A DNA stretch of 64,000 bases from Aurantiacibacter xanthus (GCF_003584015.1 NZ_QXFM01000112.1:1-64000); one strand, 5' to 3'. Positions 15,059 to 26,437 are shown, numbered from the stretch's first letter. Program-made: numbers and translations. Notes: generated from the sequence alone by a model not told the origin.

Positions 15059-16132
15059 TTGCACACCCCTACCATGGTTAATCTCGCCGAGGCCACGTTG
15101 CAGGACCGGTTGCGCGAAAAGGCGCGCGAGCTGGGTTTTGCCGCCATCGGCTTCGCTCCGGCGGAGGATGACCCGGTGCGCAGCGCAAGGCTGCACGAGT
15201 GGATCGCGGCGGGCTACCACGGCGATATGCAATGGATGGCCGACCGCGCCGATGTGCGGCAGGGGCCGCAATCGATGTGGCCGGTCGCCAGAAGCGTGAT
15301 CGCGCTGGGGATGAGCTATGCGCCGGAAGTCGATCCGCTGGCGCTGGAGGGCGATGCGGAAAAGGCACGCATCTCGGTCTATGCCCATGGGCGCGACTAT
15401 CATGATGTCGTGAAGAAGGCGCTGAAGGCGCTGGCGCGCTGGCTGGTCGAGCAGGCGCCCGAGACCGAACTCAAGGTCTTCGTCGACACCGCGCCGGTGA
15501 TGGAAAAACCGCTCGGGCAGGTGGCGGGGCTGGGCTGGCAGGGCAAGCACACCAATCTGGTGAGCCGCGAACACGGCTCGTGGCTGTTCCTCGGCGCGAT
15601 TTACACCACGGCGGAGTTCGTGCCCGATAAGCCGCAGGCCGACCACTGCGGATCGTGCCGCGCCTGTCAGCAAGCCTGCCCGACCGAGGCCTTCGTGTCG
15701 CCCTACAAGCTCGATGCGCGGCGCTGCATTTCCTATCTGACGATCGAATATGCCGGGCCGATCCCGGAGGAGTTTCGCGAAGCCATCGGCAACCGCATTT
15801 ACGGCTGCGACGATTGCCTCGCCGTGTGTCCGTGGAACAAGTTTGCCGACACGGCAGCGCGGCACAAGGCCTTCGCCGCGCGCGAGGAGCTGATTGAACC
15901 AATTGTGGCGGAGTTATTGACGCTCGACGATGCCGCTTTCCGGGCGAAATTCTCGGGCTCGCCGATCAAGCGGATCGGGCGCAATCGCTTCGTGCGCAAC
16001 TGCCTGATCGCCGCCGGGAACAGCGGAAATGCCGAGTTGATCGCGCCGGTGCGAACCCTGATCGACGATCCCGATCCGGTGGTCGCCGAAGCCGCGCGCT
16101 GGGCGCTGGACAAGCTTACATCAGTTCCTTGA
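15059..16132 (+). CDS. queG: Epoxyqueuosine reductase
   Basis: QueG makes the last step of queuosine synthesis, reducing epoxyqueuosine in tRNA with cobalamin and two iron-sulfur clusters. The first cluster motif is [11 protein letters not shown] near residues 197-207, and the second is [11 protein letters not shown] from residue 250. A C-terminal HEAT-like segment follows. I chose the TTG at 15059 because GGGGAGAGGG sits at proper distance before it. The ATG at 15074 lacks a ribosome site but would change only five residues. The 3' end overlaps the convergent ferredoxin reductase gene by 17 bases. Confidence 0.93.
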   Translation: MHTPTMVNLAEATLQDRLREKARELGFAAIGFAPAEDDPVRSARLHEWIAAGYHGDMQWMADRADVRQGPQSMWPVARSVIALGMSYAPEVDPLALEGDAEKARISVYAHGRDYHDVVKKALKALARWLVEQAPETELKVFVDTAPVMEKPLGQVAGLGWQGKHTNLVSREHGSWLFLGAIYTTAEFVPDKPQADHCGSCRACQQACPTEAFVSPYKLDARRCISYLTIEYAGPIPEEFREAIGNRIYGCDDCLAVCPWNKFADTAARHKAFAAREELIEPIVAELLTLDDAAFRAKFSGSPIKRIGRNRFVRNCLIAAGNSGNAELIAPVRTLIDDPDPVVAEAARWALDKLTSVP

Positions 16133-17342
16133 GCGGCCGCTCGGCGTCGGCCACCTCGCCCGCATCGACCTGCGTACGCGCCTCGATCAGCTTGCGGCCC
16201 TGCACATAGTCCTTGGTGCGGTTGACGGCGTCGATGGCGAGGATGCGGCCATCCTTCAGATAAACCACCGAAAAACTCCGCTCCGCCGGGTCGCCGCGCA
16301 GCACCGTGGCGTCATGCCCAGAGCTGATCCCGGCGGTCTGCAACCGGAGGTCGTACTGGTTCGACCAGAACCACGGGAAGGCCTCGTAGGGCACCGGCGC
16401 GCCGCAGATCGAGCGGGCGGCGGTGGTCGCCATGTCGTTGGCGTTCTGCACGCTTTCGAGCCGGATTACCGCACCGCCGGCATGGCCGTTGGCATGGGCC
16501 GCACAGTCGCCGATGGCATAGATGTCGGGCAGGCTGGTGTGGCAGAATTCGTCGACATCGACGCCGTTGGCCCCGGCAGCACCGGCATCGATCAGCGGAC
16601 CGACCGCAGGCACGATCCCGATCCCGACCACCACCGCATCGCAAGGCACCACTTCGCCATTGGTCAGCTCGACCCCGGTTACGCGGGTGCCGTCGCCCTG
16701 CAGGCATTCGACCCCGACGCCGAGCCGCAGGTCGACGCCCTGCGCGCGGTGTTCGGCTTCATAGAAGCGCGACAGATCTTCGCCCGCCACGCGCGAGAGC
16801 ACGCGGTCGAGCGATTCGATCAGCACGACCTCACAGCCCAGCTTGCGCAGCACCGCTGCCGCCTCCAGCCCGATATAGCCGCCGCCGATCACCACGATCC
16901 GGCGTCTGCCCTCGGCGAGTTCGGCCATCAGCGTGTCGACATCGGCCTTGTCGCGCACCGCGTGGACGCCTTCGAGATTGCCGCCGCTGCACGAGAGCCT
17001 GCGCGCATTGCCGCCCGCCGACCAGATCAGCTTGCCATAGCCCATCGTCTCGCCGCCCGAGAGCGTGACCTGATGCGCCTCGGGATCGATCCGCGTCACC
17101 GCCTTGCCGAGGTGCAGCGTCACCTCCTTTTCGGTCCAGAAGGCCTCGGGCCGGATCAACAGCCGCTCGAACGGCTTGTCGCCCGAAAGGTACTCCTTCG
17201 ACAGCGGAGGTCGCTCGTAAGGGGGCAGCGGGTCGCGCCCGATCATGGCGATCGAGCCGGTGAAACCCTGTTGCCGCAAGGCGATGGCGGCCTGAGCGCC
17301 GCCATGGCCGGCTCCCACGATGATCACGTCGTAGCTTGTCAT
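16116..17342 (-). CDS. NAD(P)H:ferredoxin reductase, P450-partner type
   Basis: This 408-residue FAD protein starts [19 protein letters not shown] (FAD Rossmann motif). It has [11 protein letters not shown] near residues 43-53, a second dinucleotide motif [11 protein letters not shown] near 150 for NAD(P)H, and YAIGDCAAH for FAD. A C-terminal reductase domain follows ([16 protein letters not shown]). This is the putidaredoxin/rhodocoxin reductase family, which passes electrons through a 2Fe-2S ferredoxin to P450s. The P450 at 2651-3832 is a possible client, but no ferredoxin gene is adjacent. It is downstream of the glutamate dehydrogenase gene on the same strand and converges on queG. Confidence 0.92.
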   Translation of the reverse strand: MTSYDVIIVGAGHGGAQAAIALRQQGFTGSIAMIGRDPLPPYERPPLSKEYLSGDKPFERLLIRPEAFWTEKEVTLHLGKAVTRIDPEAHQVTLSGGETMGYGKLIWSAGGNARRLSCSGGNLEGVHAVRDKADVDTLMAELAEGRRRIVVIGGGYIGLEAAAVLRKLGCEVVLIESLDRVLSRVAGEDLSRFYEAEHRAQGVDLRLGVGVECLQGDGTRVTGVELTNGEVVPCDAVVVGIGIVPAVGPLIDAGAAGANGVDVDEFCHTSLPDIYAIGDCAAHANGHAGGAVIRLESVQNANDMATTAARSICGAPVPYEAFPWFWSNQYDLRLQTAGISSGHDATVLRGDPAERSFSVVYLKDGRILAIDAVNRTKDYVQGRKLIEARTQVDAGEVADAERPLKELM

Positions 17343-17374
17343 GGCGGCGTGTTGCCCGGTTTACTGGCCCAGCG

Positions 17375-20300
17375 TCAAGCCTCCGCGACAGGCGCGGGCC
17401 GATCCTGATCGAGCAACAGGTTGCGCGCCTGCCCTGCGAGCTGCGCCAGCACCGCCGGACGGACCGGCTGCACCGCTTGTGCGCGCGCGACGGTCTGGCG
17501 GAACTGGCCGATCTGATCCTCGTTCTGCTCGGCCCACTGCCGCACTGCGCCTTCGGGGTCCTGGGCGAAGCCCGGCGTCATGGCGGCAAGGCGGGCGAGG
17601 AACTCGCGGCGGATCTGCTGGAAATCGCGCGCGAGGCCCGCCACCAGCAGCCGCTCCCACGGGTCGGCCGGGCTCATCACCGAAGCCTCGCCCTGCGCCC
17701 AGTCGATGCCGAGCGAAGCACCCGTGAGCGTGAAGGCGCGAACCAGGGCGAGCGGATCGATCCCCGAGGAGTTGGCAAGGCTGGCGATGCCGATGGCCCC
17801 GTCGAGCGCGAACAGCCGCGCCACCTTGCGCGCCAGCACTTCGGGCGCGCCGAGTGCTTCGAGGTCGTCGGCAATTGCACTGACGTGGGCCGAGGCCTGC
17901 TTGCCGATCAGCGTATCGACGTGCGCGGCGAGCTGGCTCACCACCTTTCCGAGGCGCTCGCGCAGATCGGCCGGGTTGGAGGCACCGTTGGCGGCCCGGA
18001 TCACGTCGGCGATATGCGCGCGCAGGCCGCTCGCCGCCTGTTCGAACAGGCCGAGCCGCGCGGCTTCGGGCATGGCTGTGGCGTCGATTTCTTCCCACAG
18101 CGCCTCCATCTCGAACATGGCCGCGGCCGCCACGAAGGCGCTGCCGACGATGGACAGGCCGACGCCCTCTTCCTCCGACAGTTCGAACGGATGGATCAGG
18201 CCCATGCGGTTGACCATCCGGTTGGCCACCACCGTGCCGACAATCTCGCGCCGCAGCTGGTGATCGAGCAATTGCTGCGGGAACTTCTCCTGCAACAGGC
18301 GCGGGAAGTCGGCCAGCACCAGCGCATCGGCATCGTCGTCCTGCGCGAGTGGCGAGTGCTCGACCGCATCCTGCAGCGCCATCTTGGTGCTCGACAGCAG
18401 CACGGCGAGTTCGGGGCGCGTCAGGCCCTGCCCATCGCTGCCACGCCGCGCCAGTTCGTCGTCGCTGGCGAGGCCCTCGGTCACGCGGTCGAGCACGCCG
18501 ATGTCCTCCAGCATCTCGATAAGCCGCACATGCGCGCCCATCGAGCGCGCCCCGCCGCTCTCGGCAATCGACAGCGCCAGCGCCTGCAACCGGTTATCCT
18601 CCAGCACCAGCCCGGCGACCTCGTCGGTCATGTCCTTGAGCAGGGCATTGCGCTGGTCTTCGGTGAGCTTGCCCGCCTTGAGCGCGGCGCTCAGCGCGAT
18701 CTTGATGTTGACCTCGTTGTCCGAGCAGTCGACGCCCGCCGAGTTGTCGATGAAGTCGGTGTTGATCCGCCCGCCCTTGAGGCCGAAGGCGATGCGTCCG
18801 GCCTGGGTAACGCCAAGGTTGGCCCCCTCGCCGACCACCTTCACGCGCAGGTCCGCCGCATTGACGCGCAGCCCGTCGTTGGCCGGATCGCCGACCTCGG
18901 CATTGCTCTCGTGAGCGGCCTTCACATAGGTGCCGATGCCGCCGAACCACAGCAGGTCGTTGGGCGATGTGAGGATCGCGCTCATCAGGCTTTCCGGGTC
19001 GAGCGCCTCCTCGGCAATGCCCAGCGCCGCGCGCGCTTCGGGCGAGAGTTCGATCCGCTTCAGGGTGCGCGGGAACACGCCGCCGCCCTTGCTGATGAGG
19101 TCGGCTTCATAGTCCGCCCAGCTTGACCGAGGGAGGTCGAACAGCCGCCTGCGTTCCGCCCAGCTGGTGGCCGGATCGGGATCGGGGTCGATGAAGATGT
19201 GGCGGTGGTCGAAGGCGGCGACCAGTTTGATCGCCTTCGACAGCAGCATCCCGTTGCCGAACACGTCGCCCGACATGTCGCCCACGCCGACCACGCGCAC
19301 CGGCTCTTCCTGCACATCCACGCCCATTTCGCGGAAGTGCCGCTGGACCGAGACCCAGGCCCCGCGCGCGGTGATGCCCATCGCCTTGTGGTCATAGCCG
19401 TTCGAGCCGCCGCTGGCGAAAGCGTCGCCGAGCCAGAAGTCGTGTTCGATGGCGATGGCATTGGCGGTGTCGGAGAAGGTGGCCGTGCCCTTGTCGGCGG
19501 CGACCACGAAATAGGGGTCTTCGCCGTCGTGGATCACCACGCCCGCCGGGTGAACCACCTTGCCCTCGACCAGATTGTCGGTCAGCGACAGCAGTGTGCG
19601 GATGAACAGTTTATAGCTCTCCTTGCCCTCGGCGAACCAGGCATCGCGGTCGAGCGCGGGGTTGGGCAGCTGCTTGGGATAGAACCCGCCCTTGGCCCCG
19701 GTCGGCACGATCACGGCGTTCTTGGTCGTCTGCGCCTTCATCAGGCCGAGCACCTCGGTGCGGAAGTCGTCGCGCCGGTCCGACCACCTGAGGCCGCCGC
19801 GCGCCACGGGGCCAGCGCGCAGGTGAATGCCCTCCACCCGGCGCGAATAGACGAAGATCTCGCGCCACGGCACCGGCTTGGGGAGCCCCGGTACGAGCGA
19901 GGAATCGAACTTGAAGGCCAGCGCCTCGCGCCCCGCCGGGGCGAACACGTTGGTGCGCAGGATCGCCTTGATGGTGTTCCAGTAGAGCCGTAGCACGCGG
20001 TCATCGTTGATCGCGGAAACTTCGGCGAGGCCGGCGCGGATGGCATCCTCGGCGGCCTCTTCCGCCTTGGCCCGGTCGCCCTTGCAGGCGGGATCGTGGC
20101 GAGCGGTGAACAGGTCGATCAGCCCGCGTGTGACCGCCGGTGCGCCTGCCAGCGCCTCGACCACGGTGTGGATCGTGAAGGCGATATTGGCCTGCCGCAG
20201 ATAGCGGTAGATCGCGCGCAGCCATTCGGTGTCTTGCGCATCGAGCCCGGCACTGATCACCAGCCGGTTGAAAATGTCGTTCTCGGCCCCGCCGTTGATG

Positions 20301-22117
20301 ACATGGCCGATGGCCTCCTCGATCACGTCGGCGCGCTTGAGCAGGCTGACCGGATCGACCCCCGGCTGCACGGCTAGTCCGAAATCGTGGATCGTCCCGG
20401 CGTTGTCGACCGCGAGTTCGGTCGGCATTTCGGACAGTACGCGGAAGCCGAAGTTCTCCAGCGCGGGCACCGCGTCGGACAGCGGCATCGCCCCGGCGTG
20501 CTGATAGATCTTCAGCCGCAGCGGGCCGGTGCAGTGTTCCTCGGCGCAATAGAGCCGTACCCCGCGTTCGGGCGCATTCTCGTCGTCGAGCGCGCGCAGG
20601 CGGATGATGTCCTGCGCCGCCTCGGCCGGGCCGTAGCGCGTGCGATATGCAGTGGGCAGGGCATTGGCATAGCGCATCGCGAGCGCGGCGGCGTCGGCCT
20701 TCCGGTCGGTTTCGCCCAGTGCATCCTCCACCGCGTCGAGCCAGCCGCGCAGCAAGGTCTGCACCGCGCGGTCGAGCGCTTCGGCATCGGGCGTCTGCTC
20801 CTGCCCGCGGTAGTCGAGCACATAGCGCAGCAGCGCGAGGTTGCCGCCTTCGACCATGAGGCTCCAGTCGAGCGTGGCGGCACCGGTCTCGCTTTCGACC
20901 AAACTCTGAATCTCTTGCCGGACCGAGGTCGAGAGCAGGTCGCGCGGCAGCCAGACGAAGGCGAACAGGTGGCGGCCCAGCGGCGCGGTAACGAGCGTGG
21001 CGCGCGGGCGCGGGCGTTCGCCCAGCGCAATCATGGCGGCGACCACGCGCACCAGATCGTCATCCGAGAAACTGATCACGAGGTCGTGCGGCAGCACGGT
21101 CAGCGAATGGACCAGCGCCTTGTAGTCGTGGCTCTGCGGCGAGAAGGCGAACCTCTCCATCAGGGTGGCGAACTGGCGGCGCAGTACGGGCACCTTCTCG
21201 GGCGGCGAGGACAGCGCGGCGCTGGTCCACAGGCCCGCATGGACCGACAGCGCGGCCACCCGGCCATCCTCGTAAACCGGCACGATGAACAGATCGAGCG
21301 GCACCGTGCGGTGAACGCGCGAGAGGCGGTTGGCCTTGATCACCAGCGGCGCGCGGCCCGGCGCGCCATTTTCGCCGTCGAACCAGGCGAAGGCGCGGGC
21401 GAAGGTATCGTCGGCCACTACGGGATCGCCGGGGCGGCGGAAAATGCCGAGCGCATTCTCAATTCCGCCGTCGCGCCGGCGCAGGAGATGGCCGAGCTGG
21501 GTCATCATCCCGTCGCCGAGCCAGCGCAGCAGTGCCGCGCCCTCGCCATCGGCCACGAGGTCGGCATCCTGCATGATGCGCGCCTGCATCGCGGGCCAGT
21601 CGGCGACGGCGGCGCGCACGTCGAGAATCGCGGTTTCGAGCGCCTGTTCGAGCGCCTTGCGTTCGCGCGCATCGACCCGCGCGGTTTCGATATAGATCCA
21701 CGATTCGCGCTTTTCGCCGGTGCCCGCGCCCTCGGGCACGTCGACCAGCGCCCCGCCCTCGCGGCGGACGGGCAGGATCGGGTGGATCAGCAGGTCGATC
21801 GGCAGGTTGCGCGCCTGCATGGCGGCGGCAATCGAATCGACGAGGAACGGCACGTCCTTGTTGACCACCGCGATGCGCAGGAAGCGGCGCGCCCCGGCCT
21901 CGTTGCTCATGCGGATGGCGGGCTTGCCGTCTTCGCGCTGGCGGGCGGTGGCGAGCACGAAGGCGGCCGCCTCGTCGAGCGCTGCGCCATCGAGCCCCGC
22001 TTCGCCGGGCAGGAAGCTGCCGGTGATGCGGCGCTTGAGCACCTCGGCAAAGCCGCGCTCCTGCTCGGTCAGGTCAGCGGCTGTGGAAGCGGGCGAGGTC
22101 GGCGTGGTCGTGGCCAT
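17375..22117 (-). CDS. gdhB: NAD-specific glutamate dehydrogenase, large (GDH-180) type
   Basis: At 1580 residues this is the size of the large NAD-GDH class found in proteobacteria and actinobacteria. A long N-terminal half with ACT-like regulatory segments precedes the dehydrogenase core. That core has GGLRWSDRRDDFRTEVLGLM and the lysine motif PTGAKGGFYPK near residue 800, then VVGVGDMSGDVFGNGML for NAD. A helical C-terminal region of about 450 residues completes it. It oxidises glutamate to 2-oxoglutarate and ammonia, mainly in amino-acid catabolism. It lies downstream of an LLM oxidoreductase and an alpha/beta hydrolase on the same strand. No truncation or frameshift is visible. Confidence 0.97.
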   Translation of the reverse strand: MATTTPTSPASTAADLTEQERGFAEVLKRRITGSFLPGEAGLDGAALDEAAAFVLATARQREDGKPAIRMSNEAGARRFLRIAVVNKDVPFLVDSIAAAMQARNLPIDLLIHPILPVRREGGALVDVPEGAGTGEKRESWIYIETARVDARERKALEQALETAILDVRAAVADWPAMQARIMQDADLVADGEGAALLRWLGDGMMTQLGHLLRRRDGGIENALGIFRRPGDPVVADDTFARAFAWFDGENGAPGRAPLVIKANRLSRVHRTVPLDLFIVPVYEDGRVAALSVHAGLWTSAALSSPPEKVPVLRRQFATLMERFAFSPQSHDYKALVHSLTVLPHDLVISFSDDDLVRVVAAMIALGERPRPRATLVTAPLGRHLFAFVWLPRDLLSTSVRQEIQSLVESETGAATLDWSLMVEGGNLALLRYVLDYRGQEQTPDAEALDRAVQTLLRGWLDAVEDALGETDRKADAAALAMRYANALPTAYRTRYGPAEAAQDIIRLRALDDENAPERGVRLYCAEEHCTGPLRLKIYQHAGAMPLSDAVPALENFGFRVLSEMPTELAVDNAGTIHDFGLAVQPGVDPVSLLKRADVIEEAIGHVINGGAENDIFNRLVISAGLDAQDTEWLRAIYRYLRQANIAFTIHTVVEALAGAPAVTRGLIDLFTARHDPACKGDRAKAEEAAEDAIRAGLAEVSAINDDRVLRLYWNTIKAILRTNVFAPAGREALAFKFDSSLVPGLPKPVPWREIFVYSRRVEGIHLRAGPVARGGLRWSDRRDDFRTEVLGLMKAQTTKNAVIVPTGAKGGFYPKQLPNPALDRDAWFAEGKESYKLFIRTLLSLTDNLVEGKVVHPAGVVIHDGEDPYFVVAADKGTATFSDTANAIAIEHDFWLGDAFASGGSNGYDHKAMGITARGAWVSVQRHFREMGVDVQEEPVRVVGVGDMSGDVFGNGMLLSKAIKLVAAFDHRHIFIDPDPDPATSWAERRRLFDLPRSSWADYEADLISKGGGVFPRTLKRIELSPEARAALGIAEEALDPESLMSAILTSPNDLLWFGGIGTYVKAAHESNAEVGDPANDGLRVNAADLRVKVVGEGANLGVTQAGRIAFGLKGGRINTDFIDNSAGVDCSDNEVNIKIALSAALKAGKLTEDQRNALLKDMTDEVAGLVLEDNRLQALALSIAESGGARSMGAHVRLIEMLEDIGVLDRVTEGLASDDELARRGSDGQGLTRPELAVLLSSTKMALQDAVEHSPLAQDDDADALVLADFPRLLQEKFPQQLLDHQLRREIVGTVVANRMVNRMGLIHPFELSEEEGVGLSIVGSAFVAAAAMFEMEALWEEIDATAMPEAARLGLFEQAASGLRAHIADVIRAANGASNPADLRERLGKVVSQLAAHVDTLIGKQASAHVSAIADDLEALGAPEVLARKVARLFALDGAIGIASLANSSGIDPLALVRAFTLTGASLGIDWAQGEASVMSPADPWERLLVAGLARDFQQIRREFLARLAAMTPGFAQDPEGAVRQWAEQNEDQIGQFRQTVARAQAVQPVRPAVLAQLAGQARNLLLDQDRPAPVAEA

Positions 22118-22165
22118 TTGGGTAGTCTCCTTGCGCCGTAGCGCAGCAGTGGGCCTTGGGGGGAA

Positions 22166-23149
22166 TCAGGCGGCGATGCGTTCCATCGCCAGTTCGAGCG
22201 AGCGGCGGCGGGCCGCCGGATCGTAGGTTGCGCCGGAGAAGATGATCTCGTCGGCATTGGTGCGGGCAATGAAGCGTTCGACCCGCTCGGCCACGGTGCG
22301 GGGTGAACCCACGGCAGCGGCAGTCGAGAGGCTTTCGAGCATCGCCTGCGCCTGCATCGGCAGCGTGGCGCGATATTCGGGGATCGGCGGCGGCAGGCGG
22401 CCCGGATCGCCGCTGCGCAGGCGCACGAAGGCCTGTTCGTGGCTGCTGGCGAGTGTTTCGGCTTCGTGGTCGGTCTCGGCGGCGATCATCGTCATAGCGG
22501 CCATGAGATGCGGCTTGTCGAGGTATTCCGAGGGGCGGAACTGCGTGCGGTAGGCCTCCAGCGCGGCATCGAGGTGCGCGGGGGCGAAGTGGCTGGCAAA
22601 GGCATAGGGCATGCCCAGCCGCGCGGCGAGCTGCGCGCCGAACAGGCTTGACCCCAGCATCCACATCTCCACCTTCGCGCCGAGGCCGGGGGTGGCCATG
22701 ATCGGCAGCTCGAGATCGCCGGTCAGCAGCGCGCGCAGCTCGACCACGTCCTGCGGGAAATATTCGGCGGCGCGGTGCAGATCCTTGCGCAGCGCCTGTG
22801 CCAGCACCTGCCCCGCACCGGGCGCACGGCCCAGCCCGAGGTCGATCCGCCCCGGAAACAGAGCGTCGAGCGTGCCGAACTGCTCGGCGATCACGAAAGG
22901 GTTGTGGTTGGGCAGCATCACTCCGCCCGAGCCCACGCGGATCGTGCGGGTGGCATGGCCGATATGCGCCAGCACCACCGACGTCGCGCCCCCGGCAATG
23001 CCCGGCGAGCCATGGTGCTCGGCCACCCAGAAGCGCTTGTAGCCGACCTTCTCGGCAGTCTGCGCCAAGGCGGCGGCATCGGCGAGGGCTTCGGAAACGT
23101 CGCTGCCCTCGCGCACGGTGACGAGGTCGAGAACGGAGAATTGCGTCAC
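22166..23149 (-). CDS. LLM-class flavin-dependent oxidoreductase (luciferase-like)
   Basis: This 327-residue protein begins FSVLDLVTVREGSDVSEAL and contains YKRFWVAEHHGSPGIAGG, VGSGGVMLPNHNPFVIAEQF and RIDLGLGRAPG. This is the signature series of the YhbW/MsnO8-like group of bacterial luciferase-family proteins. The family binds FMN or F420 and oxidises diverse compounds; the substrate here is unknown. Its ATG overlaps the stop of the upstream alpha/beta hydrolase by four bases, so the two are translationally coupled. Forty-eight bases separate it from the glutamate dehydrogenase start downstream. Confidence 0.9.
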   Translation of the reverse strand: MTQFSVLDLVTVREGSDVSEALADAAALAQTAEKVGYKRFWVAEHHGSPGIAGGATSVVLAHIGHATRTIRVGSGGVMLPNHNPFVIAEQFGTLDALFPGRIDLGLGRAPGAGQVLAQALRKDLHRAAEYFPQDVVELRALLTGDLELPIMATPGLGAKVEMWMLGSSLFGAQLAARLGMPYAFASHFAPAHLDAALEAYRTQFRPSEYLDKPHLMAAMTMIAAETDHEAETLASSHEQAFVRLRSGDPGRLPPPIPEYRATLPMQAQAMLESLSTAAAVGSPRTVAERVERFIARTNADEIIFSGATYDPAARRRSLELAMERIAA

Positions 23150-23886
23150 AACAGGCTCTCCAGCGTGCGTTCTAGCAGGGCAATGTCCTGCGGGCGCGAC
23201 AGGCGATGGTCGCCACCCTTCACCAGAATGCCCTGCACGTCGTCCGACGCGAGCGCGCGCATCAGCAGCACCGAGATATCGGACGGCACCTCGTCATCCT
23301 CCTGCCCGTGCAGCAGGCGCACCGGGCAGGTGAGCGGCACCTGGCGAATCAGCATCCGCTGGAGCTGCGCGTCCTGCCAGAAACCCGGATAGGTGGGGGT
23401 GGGCATGGGGCCGTAGGGATTGTCTTCGAACACCGTCTGACCAGCGGCCAGCGCGGCTTTCTGTTCCCGGTCATAGCCCCAGGAGGTGAAGTCGGGCGCG
23501 GCGGCGATGCCGATCATTGCGTGCAGCCGCTCACCCAAAGCCATGCCCACCAGCAGCATCAGCCAGCCGCCCATCGACGAGCCGACCAGCAGCACCGGGC
23601 CTTGCACCTGCGCCGCGATCAGCGCGAGCACCTCGTCTTTCCAGCGGGTTAGCGTGCCCTCGCCGAAAGTGCCGTCGCTGTGGCCGCAGCCCGAATAGTC
23701 GAGCAGGAGGCAGGCGCGGCCTTCGCTGGCGGCCCAGTCATAGATGGCAGTGGCCTTGGAACCGTCCATGTCGGACATGTAGCCGGGCAGGAACACGATG
23801 GTCGGGCCAGTGCCCGCGACATGGCGAAAAGCGATCCGGCGCCCGTCGACTTCGTGGAAGTCGCAAGCTTGTTCGGCCAGTTCCAT
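23146..23886 (-). CDS. Alpha/beta hydrolase
   Basis: This 246-residue protein has the nucleophile elbow GSSMGG, with S104 in the GxSxG position. The oxyanion region is [15 protein letters not shown], an acid candidate lies in [11 protein letters not shown], and the C-terminal His is in [12 protein letters not shown]. The layout is close to carboxylesterases and to palmitoyl-protein-thioesterase-like ABHD10 proteins. The substrate is not known. It is the first gene of a pair with the LLM oxidoreductase and is divergent from thrS, with about 100 bases of promoter space between. Confidence 0.9.
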   Translation of the reverse strand: MELAEQACDFHEVDGRRIAFRHVAGTGPTIVFLPGYMSDMDGSKATAIYDWAASEGRACLLLDYSGCGHSDGTFGEGTLTRWKDEVLALIAAQVQGPVLLVGSSMGGWLMLLVGMALGERLHAMIGIAAAPDFTSWGYDREQKAALAAGQTVFEDNPYGPMPTPTYPGFWQDAQLQRMLIRQVPLTCPVRLLHGQEDDEVPSDISVLLMRALASDDVQGILVKGGDHRLSRPQDIALLERTLESLL

Positions 23887-23990
23887 TCGGCACTCCTCTC
23901 CATTGGCGCCGCCAGCAACGCGCTAAAACCTTTCAGCGCGCCGCGCCTTGTGCCATGGCGCGCGCAGGCAATCGACAGATATCTGGTATC

Positions 23991-26003
23991 ATGAGCAATC
24001 ACTTCAAGATCTCCCTTCCCGATGGTTCCGTTCGCGAGATGGCACCGGGCTCGACTCCGGCCGATGTGGCGGCGGAAATCGGGCCGGGGCTGGCCAAGGC
24101 GGCGCTGGCCGCGCGCGTAAATGGCGAGCTGCGCGATCTCACCCGCCCGTTCGAGGGCGACGCCGAGCTGGCGCTGGTCACCAGCCGCGACGAGGCCGAG
24201 GCGCTGGAGCTGGCGCGGCACGACTATGCCCACGTGCTGGCCGAGGCGGTGCAGGCGCTGTGGCCGGGCACCCAGATCACCTTCGGTCCCGCCACCGACG
24301 ACGGCTTCTACTACGACGTGAAGGCGCCCGAGAGCCGCGCGCCGTTCTCGATGGACGACCTTCCGGCCATCGAAGAGAAGATGCGCGAAATCATCCGCGC
24401 CGATAAGGTGCTCACGCGCGAGGTCTGGACCCGCCAGCAGCTGATCGACAAGTGGCAGGCCGATGGCGAGACCTTCAAGGCCGAGTGGGCGAAGGAACTG
24501 CCCGAGGGCGAGGAACTGACCGTTTACAGGAGCGGCCCAAAAGACTCTGAGGATTCCTGGCTCGACATGTGCCGCGGGCCGCACCTGCCCTCCACCGGCA
24601 AGCTCGATCCCGATGCCTTCAAGCTGATGCGCGTTGCCGGGGCCTACTGGCGCGGCGACCAGAAGAACGCGCAGCTCACGCGCATCTACGGCACCGGCTG
24701 GCTGACCAAGAAGCAATTGAACGCGCACCTCACCCGGCTGGAAGAGGCCGCCAAGCGCGACCACCGCAAGCTCGGCCGCGAGATGGACCTGTTCCACTTG
24801 CAGGAAGAGGCGCATGGCTCGGTGTTCTGGCACCCCAAGGGCTATCGCATCTGGCGCGAGCTGGAAGCCTATATGCGCCGCAAGATGGACGGCGGCGGCT
24901 ACCGCGAGATCAAGACCCCGCAGGTGATGGACGCACGCCAGTGGGAGCAGTCGGGCCACTGGGGCAAGTATCGCGAAAACATGTTCGTGATCCCCGACGA
25001 GGTGCCCAACACCGAGGACGAAGGCCCGATCGTCAGCGATGCGGCCGAATGGATGGCGCTCAAGCCGATGAACTGCCCGGCCCACGTGCTGGTGTTCAAG
25101 CAGGGCATCACCTCCTACCGCGACCTGCCGATCCGGCTGGGCGAAATGGGCTGCTGCCACCGCAACGAGCCGCACGGCGCGCTCCACGGCCTGATGCGCG
25201 TGCGCCAGTTCACGCAGGACGATGCGCATATCTTCTGCACCGAGAATCAGGTGGTCGACGAAGTGCGCCAGTTCTGCGAGCTGGCCGACCGCGTCTATCG
25301 CGACTTCGGCTTCACCTATCATGTGAAGCTGGCGCTGCGCCCCGAGAAGCGCTTCGGCTCCGACGAAATGTGGGACAAGGCCGAGCAGGAGCTGCGCGAT
25401 GCGGTCGCGGCGGCAGGCATGGCCAACGACGACTATGGCTGGGAAGAGCTGCCCGGCGAAGGCGCGTTCTATGCCCCCAAGCTCGAATGGCACCTGACCG
25501 ACGCGATTGGCCGCACCTGGCAGGTCGGCACGATCCAGTCCGACCGCGTGCTGCCCGAGCGGCTCGACGCGAGCTATATTGGCGAGGACGGCGGACGGCA
25601 TCGCCCGGTGATGCTCCACCGCGCGATCTTCGGCAGCTACGAGCGCTTCATCGGCATCCTGATCGAGCACTTTGCGGGCCGCCTGCCCGCCTGGCTCGCG
25701 CCGGTGCAGGCGGTGGTGGCGACCATCGTCTCCGACGCCGATCCTTATGGCGAACAGGTGATGGCGAAGCTCAAGGCGGCGGGCATCCGCTGCGAGAGCG
25801 ACTATCGCAACGAGAAGATCAACTACAAGGTGCGCGAGCACAGCCTCGCCAAGGTGCCCTATCTGCTCGTGCTCGGCATGCGCGAGGCGGAAGAGGGCAA
25901 GGTGGCGCTGCGTATCCTCGGCGAGAAGGACCAGCAGGTGCTGACCCTCGACGAGGCCGTGGCGCTGATCGCGGGTGCGTCGAGCCCGCCCGATCTGGCG
26001 TGA
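23991..26003 (+). CDS. thrS: Threonyl-tRNA synthetase
   Basis: The 670-residue enzyme starts at ATG 23991 ([17 protein letters not shown]). The longer upstream frame runs through the divergent promoter. Domains in order: TGS (about 1-62), the SAD editing domain with [12 protein letters not shown] and [12 protein letters not shown], the class II catalytic core with zinc ligand C362 in [11 protein letters not shown], and the anticodon-binding domain with [15 protein letters not shown]. It charges tRNA-Thr and clears mis-charged Ser. A GNAT gene follows with a GTGA overlap. Confidence 0.97.
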   Translation: MSNHFKISLPDGSVREMAPGSTPADVAAEIGPGLAKAALAARVNGELRDLTRPFEGDAELALVTSRDEAEALELARHDYAHVLAEAVQALWPGTQITFGPATDDGFYYDVKAPESRAPFSMDDLPAIEEKMREIIRADKVLTREVWTRQQLIDKWQADGETFKAEWAKELPEGEELTVYRSGPKDSEDSWLDMCRGPHLPSTGKLDPDAFKLMRVAGAYWRGDQKNAQLTRIYGTGWLTKKQLNAHLTRLEEAAKRDHRKLGREMDLFHLQEEAHGSVFWHPKGYRIWRELEAYMRRKMDGGGYREIKTPQVMDARQWEQSGHWGKYRENMFVIPDEVPNTEDEGPIVSDAAEWMALKPMNCPAHVLVFKQGITSYRDLPIRLGEMGCCHRNEPHGALHGLMRVRQFTQDDAHIFCTENQVVDEVRQFCELADRVYRDFGFTYHVKLALRPEKRFGSDEMWDKAEQELRDAVAAAGMANDDYGWEELPGEGAFYAPKLEWHLTDAIGRTWQVGTIQSDRVLPERLDASYIGEDGGRHRPVMLHRAIFGSYERFIGILIEHFAGRLPAWLAPVQAVVATIVSDADPYGEQVMAKLKAAGIRCESDYRNEKINYKVREHSLAKVPYLLVLGMREAEEGKVALRILGEKDQQVLTLDEAVALIAGASSPPDLA

Positions 26004-26437
26004 TTATCCGCGCTGGCGAGCCGCGTGACTGCGCGGCTGCTCTGGCAATCTGGCGGGCTGCGGTGGACGCGACCCACGGCTTCCTGACGCCCGCAGACCG
26101 TCAGACGATTGACGCGCAGGTCGGCGCGTTCCTGCCGCAGTCGCCGCTGTGGGTGGCGGAATTGGGCGGCGAGGTGGCCGGGTTCATGGTGCTTGACGGC
26201 GACATGATCGAGGCGCTGTTCGTCGCTCCCGCGCGGCACGGACAGGGCGTCGGCTCGGCGCTTGTCGCCCATGCCCTGTCGCTTGCCCCGCAGGCGCGGG
26301 TCGATGCCAACGAGCAGGCCGATAACGCGGTCCCATTCTACCTTGCCAAGGGGTTCGAGCGGATTGGCCGTTCGGAGTGCGATAACGAGGGGCGGCCTTA
26401 CCCGCTCGTCCATTTCCGCTTCCCGGCCAGGGCCTAG
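26000..26437 (+). CDS. GNAT-family N-acetyltransferase
   Basis: This 145-residue protein uses a GTG at 26000 that overlaps the thrS stop (GTGA). The longer frame upstream is a shadow of thrS. It begins [21 protein letters not shown], has the acceptor strand [15 protein letters not shown] and the acetyl-CoA loop [13 protein letters not shown], then the [12 protein letters not shown] hairpin. This is the YafP/PhnO-like GNAT form. The substrate is unknown. Tight overlap suggests it is read through from thrS; a link to tRNA or threonine is not shown. Confidence 0.88.
   Translation: MIIRAGEPRDCAAALAIWRAAVDATHGFLTPADRQTIDAQVGAFLPQSPLWVAELGGEVAGFMVLDGDMIEALFVAPARHGQGVGSALVAHALSLAPQARVDANEQADNAVPFYLAKGFERIGRSECDNEGRPYPLVHFRFPARA

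Noticed and set aside
23649-25841. 730-residue open frame opposite thrS
   Set aside because: It is the codon shadow of a clear threonyl-tRNA synthetase; it has no known domains or ribosome site and is rich in His, Arg and Ala as GC-rich shadows are.
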